A stretch of 64,000 nucleotides of DNA from Micromonospora sp. WMMA1947 (lineage in GTDB: Bacteria; Actinomycetota; Actinomycetes; Mycobacteriales; Micromonosporaceae): assembly GCF_027497355.1 (NCBI RefSeq), contig NZ_CP114909.1, positions 3,367,001 to 3,431,000 of the forward strand. The letters are read 5' to 3'. Below are positions 28,130 through 35,884 of the stretch, in pieces (the stretch's first letter is position 1; each line of letters begins with the position of its first letter). The notes below the pieces were generated by a model that was not told the DNA's origin, did not search any database, and saw nothing but the letters and a program-made list of their open reading frames with translations. Position numbers and translations under genes: made by a program.

Positions 28130-29572
28130 TCACGCCTCCACTTCGGAGCGGTCACCCGCCCATAGCGTGTGGAACGAGCCGTCCCGGTCCACCCGGTGGT
28201 AGGTGTGCGCGCCGAAGTTGTCCCGCAGGCCCTGGATCAGCGCGGCCGGCAGCCGCTGCGCCCGCAGCGCGTCGAAGTAGGCCAGCGACGAACCGAAGGC
28301 CGGGGCCGGCACGCCCGCCCGGGCCGCGTCGGCCACCACTCGTCGCCAGGCCGGAACGCCGGCGCTGACCCGCTCGGCGAACCACGGCGCGACGAGCAGC
28401 GTCGACAGGTCCGGCTCCGCGTCGTACGCCTCCCGGATCCGGTCCAGGAAACCGGCCCGGATGATGCAGCCGCCCCGCCAGATGGTGGCCGTGCCGCCCA
28501 GGTCGATGTCCCAGTCGTACTCCCGGCTGCCGGCCCGGATGTGGTCGAACCCCTGCGCGTACGCGACGATCTTGCTGGCCAGCAGCGCACGGCGCACGTC
28601 CTCGACGAACGCCTCCCGGTCGTCCACCTGCCACTTGTCGCCCGCGTCCGCGAACACCCGGCGGGCGGCCTCGCGCTGGTCGGCGTGGCCGGACAGCGAC
28701 CGGGCGAACGTGGCCTCGGCGATACCGGTGATCGGGATGCCCAGGTCGAGCGCGCTCTGCACGGTCCAGCGGCCGGTGCCCTTCTGCTCGGCCTGGTCGA
28801 GCACCACGTCCACGAACGCCTGGCCGGTGGCCGCGTCGGTGTGGCCGAGCACGTCGGCGGTGATCTCGATGAGGAACGACCCCAGCTCGCCGCCGTTCCA
28901 CTCCCGGAAGATCTCCGCGATCTCCGCCGGGCTCGCCGACAGACCGGCCCGCAACAGGTCGTACGCCTCGGCGATGAGCTGCATGTCGGCGTACTCGATG
29001 CCGTTGTGCACCATCTTCACGAAGTGGCCCGCGCCGTCCGGCCCGATGTGCCGGCAGCAGGGCTCACCGTCCACCTGCGCGGCGATCTTCTCGAAGATCG
29101 GCCCCAGCTTCTGGTAGGACTCCGCCGACCCGCCGGGCATGATGCTCGGGCCGAGCAGTGCGCCCTCCTCGCCGCCGGACACGCCGGTGCCGACGAAGTG
29201 CAGGCCGTGCTCGCGCAGCGCCTCCTCCCGGCGGCGGGTGTCGGCGAAGTGCGCGTTGCCGCAGTCGACGACGATGTCGCCCTCCTCCAGCAGCGGGACC
29301 AGTTCGTCGATCACCGCGTCGGTGGGCGCGCCGGCCTTCACCATCACGATCACCGCGCGGGGCCGCTCGAGCGAGCCGACGAAGTCCGCGAGGGACTCCG
29401 ACGGCACGAACGTGCCCTCGTCGCCGTGCTCCGCGACGAGGCTGCGGGTACGTTCCGGCGACCGGTTGTGCACCGCCACGGCGAAGCCGTTGCGGGCCAG
29501 GTTCCGGGCCAGGTTGCGGCCCATCACCGCCAGACCGGTGACTCCGATCTGCGCCGTCGCCTGCTCTGCCAT
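28130..29572 (-). CDS. gnd: 6-phosphogluconate dehydrogenase (NADP-dependent, decarboxylating)
   Basis: This protein of about 480 residues has the nucleotide-binding motif GLAVMGRNLARN, the substrate signature GVSGGEEGALLGPSIMPGG and the 6PGDH C-terminal domain containing WRGGCIIR. It oxidises 6-phosphogluconate to ribulose 5-phosphate in the pentose phosphate pathway. The length fits the long homodimeric class. ATG 29572 is chosen; a GTG four codons upstream is possible. No other pentose phosphate genes are adjacent. Confidence 0.95.
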   Translation of the reverse strand: MAEQATAQIGVTGLAVMGRNLARNLARNGFAVAVHNRSPERTRSLVAEHGDEGTFVPSESLADFVGSLERPRAVIVMVKAGAPTDAVIDELVPLLEEGDIVVDCGNAHFADTRRREEALREHGLHFVGTGVSGGEEGALLGPSIMPGGSAESYQKLGPIFEKIAAQVDGEPCCRHIGPDGAGHFVKMVHNGIEYADMQLIAEAYDLLRAGLSASPAEIAEIFREWNGGELGSFLIEITADVLGHTDAATGQAFVDVVLDQAEQKGTGRWTVQSALDLGIPITGIAEATFARSLSGHADQREAARRVFADAGDKWQVDDREAFVEDVRRALLASKIVAYAQGFDHIRAGSREYDWDIDLGGTATIWRGGCIIRAGFLDRIREAYDAEPDLSTLLVAPWFAERVSAGVPAWRRVVADAARAGVPAPAFGSSLAYFDALRAQRLPAALIQGLRDNFGAHTYHRVDRDGSFHTLWAGDRSEVEA

Positions 29573-29949
29573 GCGTACCGCCACCTCTCGTTCGTGCTGC
29601 CGTGCTGCGACCGTATCGCGGTCGTCGGGGCAGTGGGCGGGGACGTCGACAGGGCGTGACCGGTGGGTGGCCGTGCGTCCGCGGCGCGTTCGCGCCTCGC
29701 CTCCCGGTGGTCCTTCTCCGTAATTCGGGTGCGGGAGGTCCGGGCGGCGGGATAGCGTTGCCGCATGCGTAAGTGACGCCTCACCTCCGAGCCCGGTCCA
29801 CCGCCGAAGTGCCGTGGACCCGTCCTGCTCCGGGCGTCCGCATCCCTTCCCCGCTGCCGTCGGTCGCGGTGTCTGTCGTGATCGGTTCGCACCGGAGCCC
29901 CCGCTCGGCGCGTCCCGGTCGGCGCGCCCGCACGACAGGAGGCCCGCGA
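29573..29949. other. 377-bp divergent spacer between gnd and a small gene
   Basis: I see no full gene here. It must hold the gnd promoter. On the plus strand a -10-like TAGCGT lies 6 nt before an ATG at 29765 that opens a four-codon frame (Met-Arg-Lys-stop). This could be a leaderless leader peptide ahead of the 29950 gene. The remaining DNA is C-rich. Confidence 0.5.
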
Positions 29950-30231
29950 ATGCCCGCGAAGCGCAATCCGAAGAAGTCCCGCAAGCAGTCCGCGCCGCAG
30001 GTGACCCCGCCGAAGCTCGACACGCTCACCGTGGCGCCGCCCGCCGTGGTGCTCCCCACCGAGCCGGCGACGCCCACCGTGTCGCCCTCGGAGTCTCCGG
30101 AGTCCCCGGTCCTGCCCGGCGCATCCGCGACGCCGCCGAGATCGGGCCCACCGGCAGGGCGGCAGGCCCGGTTCACCGGACGTAGCCAGCGCGCCGGCCA
30201 GACCCGGTTCTACGCCTTCCGCCGCAGCTGA
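29950..30231 (+). CDS. small Pro/Ser/Thr-rich protein with basic ends
   Basis: This 93-residue protein begins MPAKRNPKKSRKQSAPQ, continues through a Pro/Thr/Ser-rich middle and ends RAGQTRFYAFRRS. The AGGAGG site 7 nt before the ATG strongly supports translation. Composition suggests a disordered nucleic-acid-binding or ribosome-associated protein, but that is inference. A possible four-codon leader frame lies about 175 nt upstream. No family is recognised. Confidence 0.65.
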   Translation: MPAKRNPKKSRKQSAPQVTPPKLDTLTVAPPAVVLPTEPATPTVSPSESPESPVLPGASATPPRSGPPAGRQARFTGRSQRAGQTRFYAFRRS

Positions 30232-30258
30232 CCGACAGCCCCGCCCGAGCGTCCCCGA

Positions 30259-30308
30259 AGATCTTGGAAGATTCCGGCCCCCATAGGGGCCATTCCCTAC
30301 CAAGATCT
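30259..30308. repeat. 50-bp palindromic repeat, family 2 copy C
   Basis: The outer arms AGATCTTGG and CCAAGATCT and the centre GGCCCCCATAGGGGCC closely match copy A at 813. The length is again exactly 50 bp. It lies between convergent genes, 12 bp from a family 3 element. Confidence 0.85.
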
Positions 30309-30320
30309 CACCCGGCCCTG

Positions 30321-30381
30321 GTTGATCATGAAGTTGGCGGCGACAAAACGGGCAACCCGTGCCGTCAACTTCATGATCAAC
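30321..30381. repeat. 61-bp palindromic repeat, family 3 copy 1
   Basis: The left arm is GTTGATCATGAAGTTGGCGG and the right arm ends GTCAACTTCATGATCAAC. The copy at 48648 is also 61 bp. The T-A pair at position 3 of the stem here is a C-G pair there, a compensatory change. Confidence 0.85.
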
Positions 30382-30409
30382 GGAACGGGGCGGGGGTGGG
30401 GGGAGGGGG

Positions 30410-31210
30410 TCAGCCGATCAAGGGGCGGAAGGTGCCCAGGGCGATGCTTGTCGCCAAGGCGGCGCCTGCCAGCAGGGCGGCGCCTGCGACGAGCAGGGCA
30501 TCGGCGCCGGTGAAGCGCTGGGGACGGGCCACTGTGCGCGGGGTGCCGGCGTCGAAGCCCCGGGCGTCCATCGCCACCGCCAGCCGGGTACCCCGCCGGA
30601 TCGCGCCCACCAACAGCGTGAACGCGGTGGACGCGAAAAGCCGCAACCTGGCCACCGGGTTGCGGCCCGCGTCCACGCCGCGGGCCCGGCGGGCCATGCT
30701 GATCATCCGCCACTCCTGTTCCAGCAGCGGCACCATCCGGAACGCGGCGAGCGCCCCGATGGCGAACCGGGCGGGCGTCCTCGCGTTCTGGATCAACGCG
30801 TCGGCCAGGTCCGTCGGGTCGGTGGTGGCGAACACGACGATGCCGGGCAGCGCCACCGCGAACATGCGCAGCACCAGCCCGAGCGCGGTCATCAGCACGC
30901 CCTGGGTGACCAGGATCGGTCCGGCCTGGAGCAGCACCGGGCCGGAGCGGTCGGCCGCGAACAGCACGAGTGTGACCAGGATGCCGACGGCGCCGGCGAG
31001 CAGCGGCCAGGCCCGGCGGGCCAGCACCCGGTAGCGGACGCCGAACAGCGGCAGCACCGCGAGTTCGACGGCGATGGCGAGGGCCGGGGCCACCGGATCG
31101 AGCGTCGCCACCAGGATGAGCGTGAAGACCACCGCGGCGGCCAGCTTCGCCACCGGGTTGCGCCGGGCCAGCGGCGCGCCGGGCGCGGCGACCGGTTCGA
31201 GGTTGATCAC
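30410..31210 (-). CDS. ykoC: ECF transporter transmembrane component (YkoC-like)
   Basis: This 266-residue membrane protein of the EcfT/CbiQ family has about five membrane helices and the coupling motifs ARRARG and AMDARGF, which contact the ATPases. With YkoD and YkoE it forms an energy-coupling-factor importer for a thiamine precursor. The GTG start overlaps the ykoD stop (GTGA). It ends opposite a pair of palindromic repeats. Confidence 0.88.
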   Translation of the reverse strand: MINLEPVAAPGAPLARRNPVAKLAAAVVFTLILVATLDPVAPALAIAVELAVLPLFGVRYRVLARRAWPLLAGAVGILVTLVLFAADRSGPVLLQAGPILVTQGVLMTALGLVLRMFAVALPGIVVFATTDPTDLADALIQNARTPARFAIGALAAFRMVPLLEQEWRMISMARRARGVDAGRNPVARLRLFASTAFTLLVGAIRRGTRLAVAMDARGFDAGTPRTVARPQRFTGADALLVAGAALLAGAALATSIALGTFRPLIG

Positions 31211-32640
31211 GGGAGCACCGCGGCGGACGGGCGGTGCAGGGCGAGCGTCCGGTCGGCGAGCGCGGCGACGAAGTCCTCGTCGTGGGTCACCGTGACCACG
31301 CCGTGCCCGGCGTCGCGCAGCTCGGCGAGCAGGTCGACCAGCTCCAGCCACGTCCGCCGGTCCTGGCCGAACGTGGGCTCGTCGCAGATCAGCAGGCGGG
31401 GCGCGGTGGCCAGCGCCGTCGCCACGCTCAGCCGCCGCGCCTCGCCACCCGAGAGGGTGTACGGGTTGGCGCCCGCCAGCCGGTCCAGCCGCAACCGCTG
31501 CAACAGCTCGTCCACGGTGGCGGTGACCGCCGGCTCGGCCCGGCCGATGCGGCGCGGGCCGAGCGCCAGCTCGTCGCGGACCGTGGCGGTGACGAACTGG
31601 TGCTCCGGGTCCTGGAACACCGAACCGATCCGGCGGACCAGAGCGGGTGCCCGCCAGCGGTGCGGGGGAGTGCGCGCGTCCCGCCCGGCGAGTTCGGCGG
31701 ACGCGGTGACGGCCCCCGCTCCGGGTTTCAGCAGGCCGCCCAGGAGCAGCGCCAGTGTGGACTTGCCGGCCCCGTTGGGGCCGAGGACGGCGAGCGCCTC
31801 GCCGGCGCGTACCCGAAGATCGGTGGGGTTCAGCCGGGGCGGGAGGCCGAGCCGCTCCGCGGTGAGCAGCACGTCGCCGGGCGGCGTGGTGGCGTGCCGG
31901 GGTGGCGCGACGTGGCCGGGTACCCAGACCCCGGCGGCGGCCAGCGCGTCGCCGTGCGCGGCGAAGACCGCCTCGGGCGGCCCGTCGGCGCGGACGCCGC
32001 CGCCGGGTTCCAGCACCACGACGCGGTCGACCAGCGGCAGCGCCTCGGTGACCCGGTGCTCGACCAGGATCATCGTGGTGTCCGGGTCGAGCGCGTTCGC
32101 GACGGCCCGGCGGATCAGGCCGGCGCCGGCCGGGTCGAGGTTGGCGGTGGGCTCGTCGAGCAGCAGCAGTCCGGGGCGCAGCGCGAGCGTGCCGGCCAGG
32201 GCCAGCCGCTGCTGCTCCCCGCCGCTGAGCGCGGCGGTCGGGCGGTCCCGGGGGTACGGGAAGCCGACCCGGTGCAGCGCCTCGTCGACGCGGGACCAGA
32301 TCTCGCCGGCCGGTACGCCCCGGTTCTCCAGCCCGAACGCCACGTCGTCGCCGGAGCGGGCCATGACGAGCTGGGTCTGCGGGTCCTGGAACAGGATGCC
32401 AACGCGCTCACGCGCCTTGCGCGGGTCCAGCCCGTCGATCTCGACGGTGCCCTCCTGCTCGCCGGAGTCCTCCGGCAGCAGCCCGGCCAGCGCCGCCAGC
32501 AACGTGCTCTTACCGGCCCCGGAGGGCCCGAGCAGTAGCACCCGCTCGCCGCTCTCCACACGCAGATCCACTCCGCGCAGAGCCCAGCGCTTGCGTCCTC
32601 CGTGCCGCCACCCGAACCCCCGCAGCACCACAGCGCTCAC
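31207..32640 (-). CDS. ykoD: ECF transporter ATPase, two ABC domains (YkoD-like)
   Basis: This 477-residue protein is a fusion of two ABC domains. The first has Walker A GPSGAGKST (38-46) and signature LSGGEQQRLA; the second has GPNGAGKST and LSGGEARRLS. It replaces the separate A and A' ATPases of other ECF systems. It powers the YkoEDC importer and is placed in the same TPP-riboswitch operon. A 57-bp palindrome lies in the 112-bp gap to ykoE. Confidence 0.93.
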   Translation of the reverse strand: MSAVVLRGFGWRHGGRKRWALRGVDLRVESGERVLLLGPSGAGKSTLLAALAGLLPEDSGEQEGTVEIDGLDPRKARERVGILFQDPQTQLVMARSGDDVAFGLENRGVPAGEIWSRVDEALHRVGFPYPRDRPTAALSGGEQQRLALAGTLALRPGLLLLDEPTANLDPAGAGLIRRAVANALDPDTTMILVEHRVTEALPLVDRVVVLEPGGGVRADGPPEAVFAAHGDALAAAGVWVPGHVAPPRHATTPPGDVLLTAERLGLPPRLNPTDLRVRAGEALAVLGPNGAGKSTLALLLGGLLKPGAGAVTASAELAGRDARTPPHRWRAPALVRRIGSVFQDPEHQFVTATVRDELALGPRRIGRAEPAVTATVDELLQRLRLDRLAGANPYTLSGGEARRLSVATALATAPRLLICDEPTFGQDRRTWLELVDLLAELRDAGHGVVTVTHDEDFVAALADRTLALHRPSAAVLP

Positions 32641-32673
32641 CGCCCACCACCCCCTCTCCCGGCCCAGCCTGCG

Positions 32674-32730
32674 TGATCAAGGAGTTCGCGTCCGGAGAAC
32701 CGTGCCCGGCGGACGCAAACTCCTTGATCA
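32674..32730. repeat. 57-bp palindromic repeat, family 4 copy 1
   Basis: The arms TGATCAAGGAGTTCGCGTCC and GGACGCAAACTCCTTGATCA pair with one mismatch. It lies inside the ykoE-ykoD gap of one operon, so it may tune expression of the distal genes. The second copy, at 48362, has the same 57-bp length. Confidence 0.85.
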
Positions 32731-32752
32731 CCGGGCGGAAGTGGGGAGAGGG

Positions 32753-33343
32753 CTAGACCAGGGCGCGGTCGCGACCGGCGGGGAAGCGGTCCAGCACGCC
32801 GGTGTTCGCCAGCGCGCGGGTGAGGACGTGCGCGCCCAGACCGGCGACGATAGTGGCGCTGACGATAGTGATCAGCGCGTACGGGAGGCGGTAGGAGGCG
32901 AAGTCGTACGCCTTGTTCCAGTAGACGAAGTCGAAGATCGCAGCACCGAGGCCGGTCAGCGCACCGGCCAGCACCGCCACCGGCAGGCGGAACGAGCGGT
33001 ACCGGAACGCGGCGAAGGCCAGCTCGGCGCCGATGCCCTGCATCAGGCCCTGGAGGATCACGATGCTCGCCCACTGGCTGCCCAGCAGGGCGGAGATGAT
33101 CGCGGCCACCGTCTCGCAGTACAGCGCGGCGCCCGGCTTGCGGATGATCAGGCCGGCGAGCACCGCCGGGATCAGCCACACGCCGTAGAGCACTGCCTGC
33201 GCCGGCGGGAAGAACGCGAACGCCGCGTCGGTGGCGCTCCAGAGCAGGCCCCAGGCCCAGAAGACGACGCCGAAGGCGACGGCGATGACCGAGGCGACGA
33301 CGATGTCGACGGTACGCCAGCGGTTGCTGTCGGTACGGTTCAC
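32753..33343 (-). CDS. ykoE: ECF transporter substrate-binding component (YkoE-like)
   Basis: This 196-residue protein of the YkoE family has six membrane segments. YkoE-type S components are assigned to hydroxymethylpyrimidine or thiamine uptake by their TPP riboswitches, and one is present here at 33431-33520. The GTG start follows GGGAGC at a good distance. It is the first gene of the ykoEDC operon. Confidence 0.92.
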   Translation of the reverse strand: MNRTDSNRWRTVDIVVASVIAVAFGVVFWAWGLLWSATDAAFAFFPPAQAVLYGVWLIPAVLAGLIIRKPGAALYCETVAAIISALLGSQWASIVILQGLMQGIGAELAFAAFRYRSFRLPVAVLAGALTGLGAAIFDFVYWNKAYDFASYRLPYALITIVSATIVAGLGAHVLTRALANTGVLDRFPAGRDRALV

Positions 33344-33430
33344 GATTGGCTCCCAGTTCGTCGAGGTGAACCAGGAGAAGACGCACGCCGCGCCCGGTGG
33401 TCACCGGACGGCGACGCGGCTGGAGGTCGA

Positions 33431-33520
<90 letters not shown>

Positions 33521-33601
33521 ATGTGAAGTTGTCTCGTCGCAGACGCTAGCACCGACCACGGCCCGGGGCCCAGCAGGGCGAGTGTCGGTATGGTGGCGAT
33601 C

Positions 33602-34438
33602 ATGCTGGTGGATGCGCGGGGACTGACGTTCGAGGTACGCGCCGGCGGTCCCGAGGGCGGCGACCCGGTCCTGCTGCTGCACGGCTTCCCGCAGCACTCG
33701 GGCGAGTGGGACGCGGTCACGCCCGCGCTGCACGCCGCCGGGCTGCGCACGTACGCGCTCGACCAGCGCGGCTACTCGCCCGGCGCGCGTCCGGCCGACA
33801 TCGGGGCGTACCGGATTCCGGAGCTGGTGGCCGACGCGGCGGCCGTGCTCGACGCGCTCGGGGTGACCCGCGCCCACGTGGTCGGCCACGACTGGGGCGC
33901 CATCGTGGCGTGGGGCCTGGCGGCGGCGCACCCGGACCGGGTGCGGACGCTGACCGCGGTGTCGGTGCCGCATCCGGCGGCGATGGGCCACGCGCTCGCC
34001 ACCGACCCCCGGCAGAAGGTCAAGTCCGCCTACATCGCGTTGTTCCGCAAGCCCGGTACGGCGGAGAAGGTGCTGCTGGCGTGGAACGGCGCCACGCTGC
34101 GCAAGCTGCTGAGCGGCGTGGGCGACGCCGGTACGGTGGCGCGCTACGCCGAGCCGATGCGCGAGCCGGGCGCCTTGACGGCGGCGCTGAACTGGTATCG
34201 CGCGATGACCGGTGCGGACATGAAGGCGGTCGCCCCGGTCGGGGTGCCCACCACGTTCGTGTGGAGCGACAAGGACGTGGCGATCGGCCGGACGGCCGCG
34301 CAGGCGTGCGCCGCGCGCGTCACCGGTGACTACCGGTTCGTGACGCTGTCCGGCGTCAGCCACTGGATTCCGGACGAGGCGCCCGGCCCGCTGGCCGAGG
34401 CGATCCTCGCCCGTTGCACAGGAACGGAGGAGGCATGA
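33602..34438 (+). CDS. alpha/beta hydrolase, epoxide hydrolase-like
   Basis: This 278-residue alpha/beta hydrolase has the oxyanion motif HGFPQHSGEW (27-36) and an aspartate nucleophile in GHDWGA (Asp97), the pattern of epoxide hydrolases and haloalkane dehalogenases rather than serine esterases. The catalytic histidine is in SGVSHW near the C-terminus. TATGGT lies 7 nt before ATG 33602, suggesting a leaderless start; ATG 33590 is an alternative. The stop overlaps the next gene (ATGA). Confidence 0.87.
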   Translation: MLVDARGLTFEVRAGGPEGGDPVLLLHGFPQHSGEWDAVTPALHAAGLRTYALDQRGYSPGARPADIGAYRIPELVADAAAVLDALGVTRAHVVGHDWGAIVAWGLAAAHPDRVRTLTAVSVPHPAAMGHALATDPRQKVKSAYIALFRKPGTAEKVLLAWNGATLRKLLSGVGDAGTVARYAEPMREPGALTAALNWYRAMTGADMKAVAPVGVPTTFVWSDKDVAIGRTAAQACAARVTGDYRFVTLSGVSHWIPDEAPGPLAEAILARCTGTEEA

Positions 34439-35184
34439 CGGTGAGCGCCGACGCGTACCTGGCGGTGGTGACCGAGACGATCGGCCGGGTGGCCGCCGCG
34501 CAGCGGCAGAACGTGGCCGACGCGGCCGACCTGATCGCGGCCGCGCTGCGCGCCGACGGTGTGGTGCACGCGTTCGGCACCGGGCACTCCGAGGCGCTGG
34601 CCATGGAGATCGCCGGGCGGGCCGGCGGCCTGGTGCCCACCAACCGGATCGCGTTGCGGGACCTGGTGCTGATCGGCGGCGACCCGGCCGACGTGCTCGG
34701 CCCGAAGCTGGAACGCGATCCGGCCGTGGCGCACCGCCTCTACGAGCTGGCGCCGATCCGGCCGCAGGACGTGTTCGTGCTGGCCTCGAACTCGGGCGTG
34801 AACGGGGCGATGGTCGAGTTCGCGTCCATCGTGAAGGAACGCGGGCACGGCCTGGTGGCGATCACCTCGGCGCAGCACTCGGCCCGGATGACCTCGCGGC
34901 ACCCGTCCGGCCGCAAGCTCGCCGACTTCGCCGACGTGGTGCTGGACAACGGAGCCCCGTACGGCGACGCGACGTTGCCGCTTCCGGGTGGCGGCGCGGT
35001 CGGCGCGGTCTCCTCGATCACCGCGGCGCTGCTCGCGCAGCAGATCGTCACCGAGGTGGTGGCCCGGCTGGTCGCGGCGGGGCAGCGCCCGCCGGTCTAC
35101 CTGTCCGCGAACATCACCGGCGGCGACGAGCACAACGCCGAGCTGGAGGCACGGTACGCGGGCCGGATCCGCAGGGGTTCCTGA
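34435..35184 (+). CDS. SIS domain sugar-phosphate isomerase-like protein
   Basis: This 249-residue protein has a SIS domain: VVHAFGTGHSEALAMEIAGRAGGL forms the phosphosugar-binding loop, and VLASNSGVNG a second one. The architecture resembles YfeU/MurQ-neighbour SIS proteins (DUF2529-like group), which act on phosphosugars. GGAGGAGG precedes ATG 34435, and the start overlaps the hydrolase stop, so they form an operon. The substrate is unknown. Confidence 0.85.
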   Translation: MTVSADAYLAVVTETIGRVAAAQRQNVADAADLIAAALRADGVVHAFGTGHSEALAMEIAGRAGGLVPTNRIALRDLVLIGGDPADVLGPKLERDPAVAHRLYELAPIRPQDVFVLASNSGVNGAMVEFASIVKERGHGLVAITSAQHSARMTSRHPSGRKLADFADVVLDNGAPYGDATLPLPGGGAVGAVSSITAALLAQQIVTEVVARLVAAGQRPPVYLSANITGGDEHNAELEARYAGRIRRGS

Positions 35185-35187
35185 ACC

Positions 35188-35214
35188 GGTTTCGTGATCG
35201 CCCGTACGGGGCAC
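35188..35214 (+). promoter_or_regulatory. sigma-B/sigma-F-like promoter of the DUF6328 gene
   Basis: GGTTTC, 15 nt, GGGCAC is identical in both boxes and in spacing to the promoter at 5306. It lies 61 nt before the start codon, the same distance range as in the two GlsB genes. Confidence 0.6.
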
Positions 35215-35275
35215 AGGCGGTGCTGCCGGTGGGCGTTCACCCGCCGGCCGTGCCGTCTCCCGGGGAGGTCCGCGA

Positions 35276-35776
35276 GTGTCCAAGGAATCCGAGAAGCAGC
35301 GCTGGCAGCGCAACTTCGCCGATCTGTTGCAGGAGCTGCGGGTCGCGCAGACAGGCGTGCAGATCCTCTTCGCCTTCCTGCTGACGCTGCCGTTCAGCAA
35401 CGGGTTCGGCCGGACCACGGAGTTCCAGCGCGACGTCTACATCCTGGCGCTGCTGACCGCCGCCGCGTCCGCCGCGATGATCATCTCTCCGGTCGCGTTC
35501 CACCGGGCGTTGTTCCGGCAGGGCCGCAAGCCGGAGCTGGTCCGCTTCGCCCACCGGATGGCCACCGGCGGCCTGTTCTTCATGCTGATCGCGATGGTCA
35601 GCTCGGTCCTGCTGGTCACCGACTTCGTGCTGGACCGGCCGATCGCGTTCCTGCTCAGCACGCTCACCGGCCTGTGGTTCCTGACCTTCTGGGCGATCCT
35701 GCCGTTCAGCCGGCGCAACTGGGGTGAGGACGACATCGACGACGAGGACGACAGCCCGCAGTCGCTGACCGACTGA
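35276..35776 (+). CDS. DUF6328 family membrane protein
   Basis: This 166-residue protein has a charged N-terminus, four membrane segments (about residues 28-45, 55-72, 95-115 and 122-140) and a very acidic tail (EDDIDDEDDS). I recognise it as DUF6328-like, with no known function. GGGGAGG and GTG 35276 set the start. A stress-sigma-like promoter and a strong terminator-like hairpin frame it as a single transcription unit. Confidence 0.8.
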   Translation: MSKESEKQRWQRNFADLLQELRVAQTGVQILFAFLLTLPFSNGFGRTTEFQRDVYILALLTAAASAAMIISPVAFHRALFRQGRKPELVRFAHRMATGGLFFMLIAMVSSVLLVTDFVLDRPIAFLLSTLTGLWFLTFWAILPFSRRNWGEDDIDDEDDSPQSLTD

Positions 35777-35803
35777 CGGTCCGCCAAATCGGACGTGCAC
35801 GCA

Positions 35804-35836
35804 ACGCTACCCCTGGGTAACACCCGGGGGTAGCGT
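35804..35836 (+). terminator. terminator after the DUF6328 gene
   Basis: The 10-bp arms ACGCTACCCC and GGGGTAGCGT enclose a loop that forms its own GGG/CCC stem. CGTTTTCG follows as a weak U-run. Confidence 0.75.
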
Positions 35837-35884
35837 CGTTTTCGTCGCACGCGTCGACGCAGCCGGACCGACGAGGAGGCAGCC

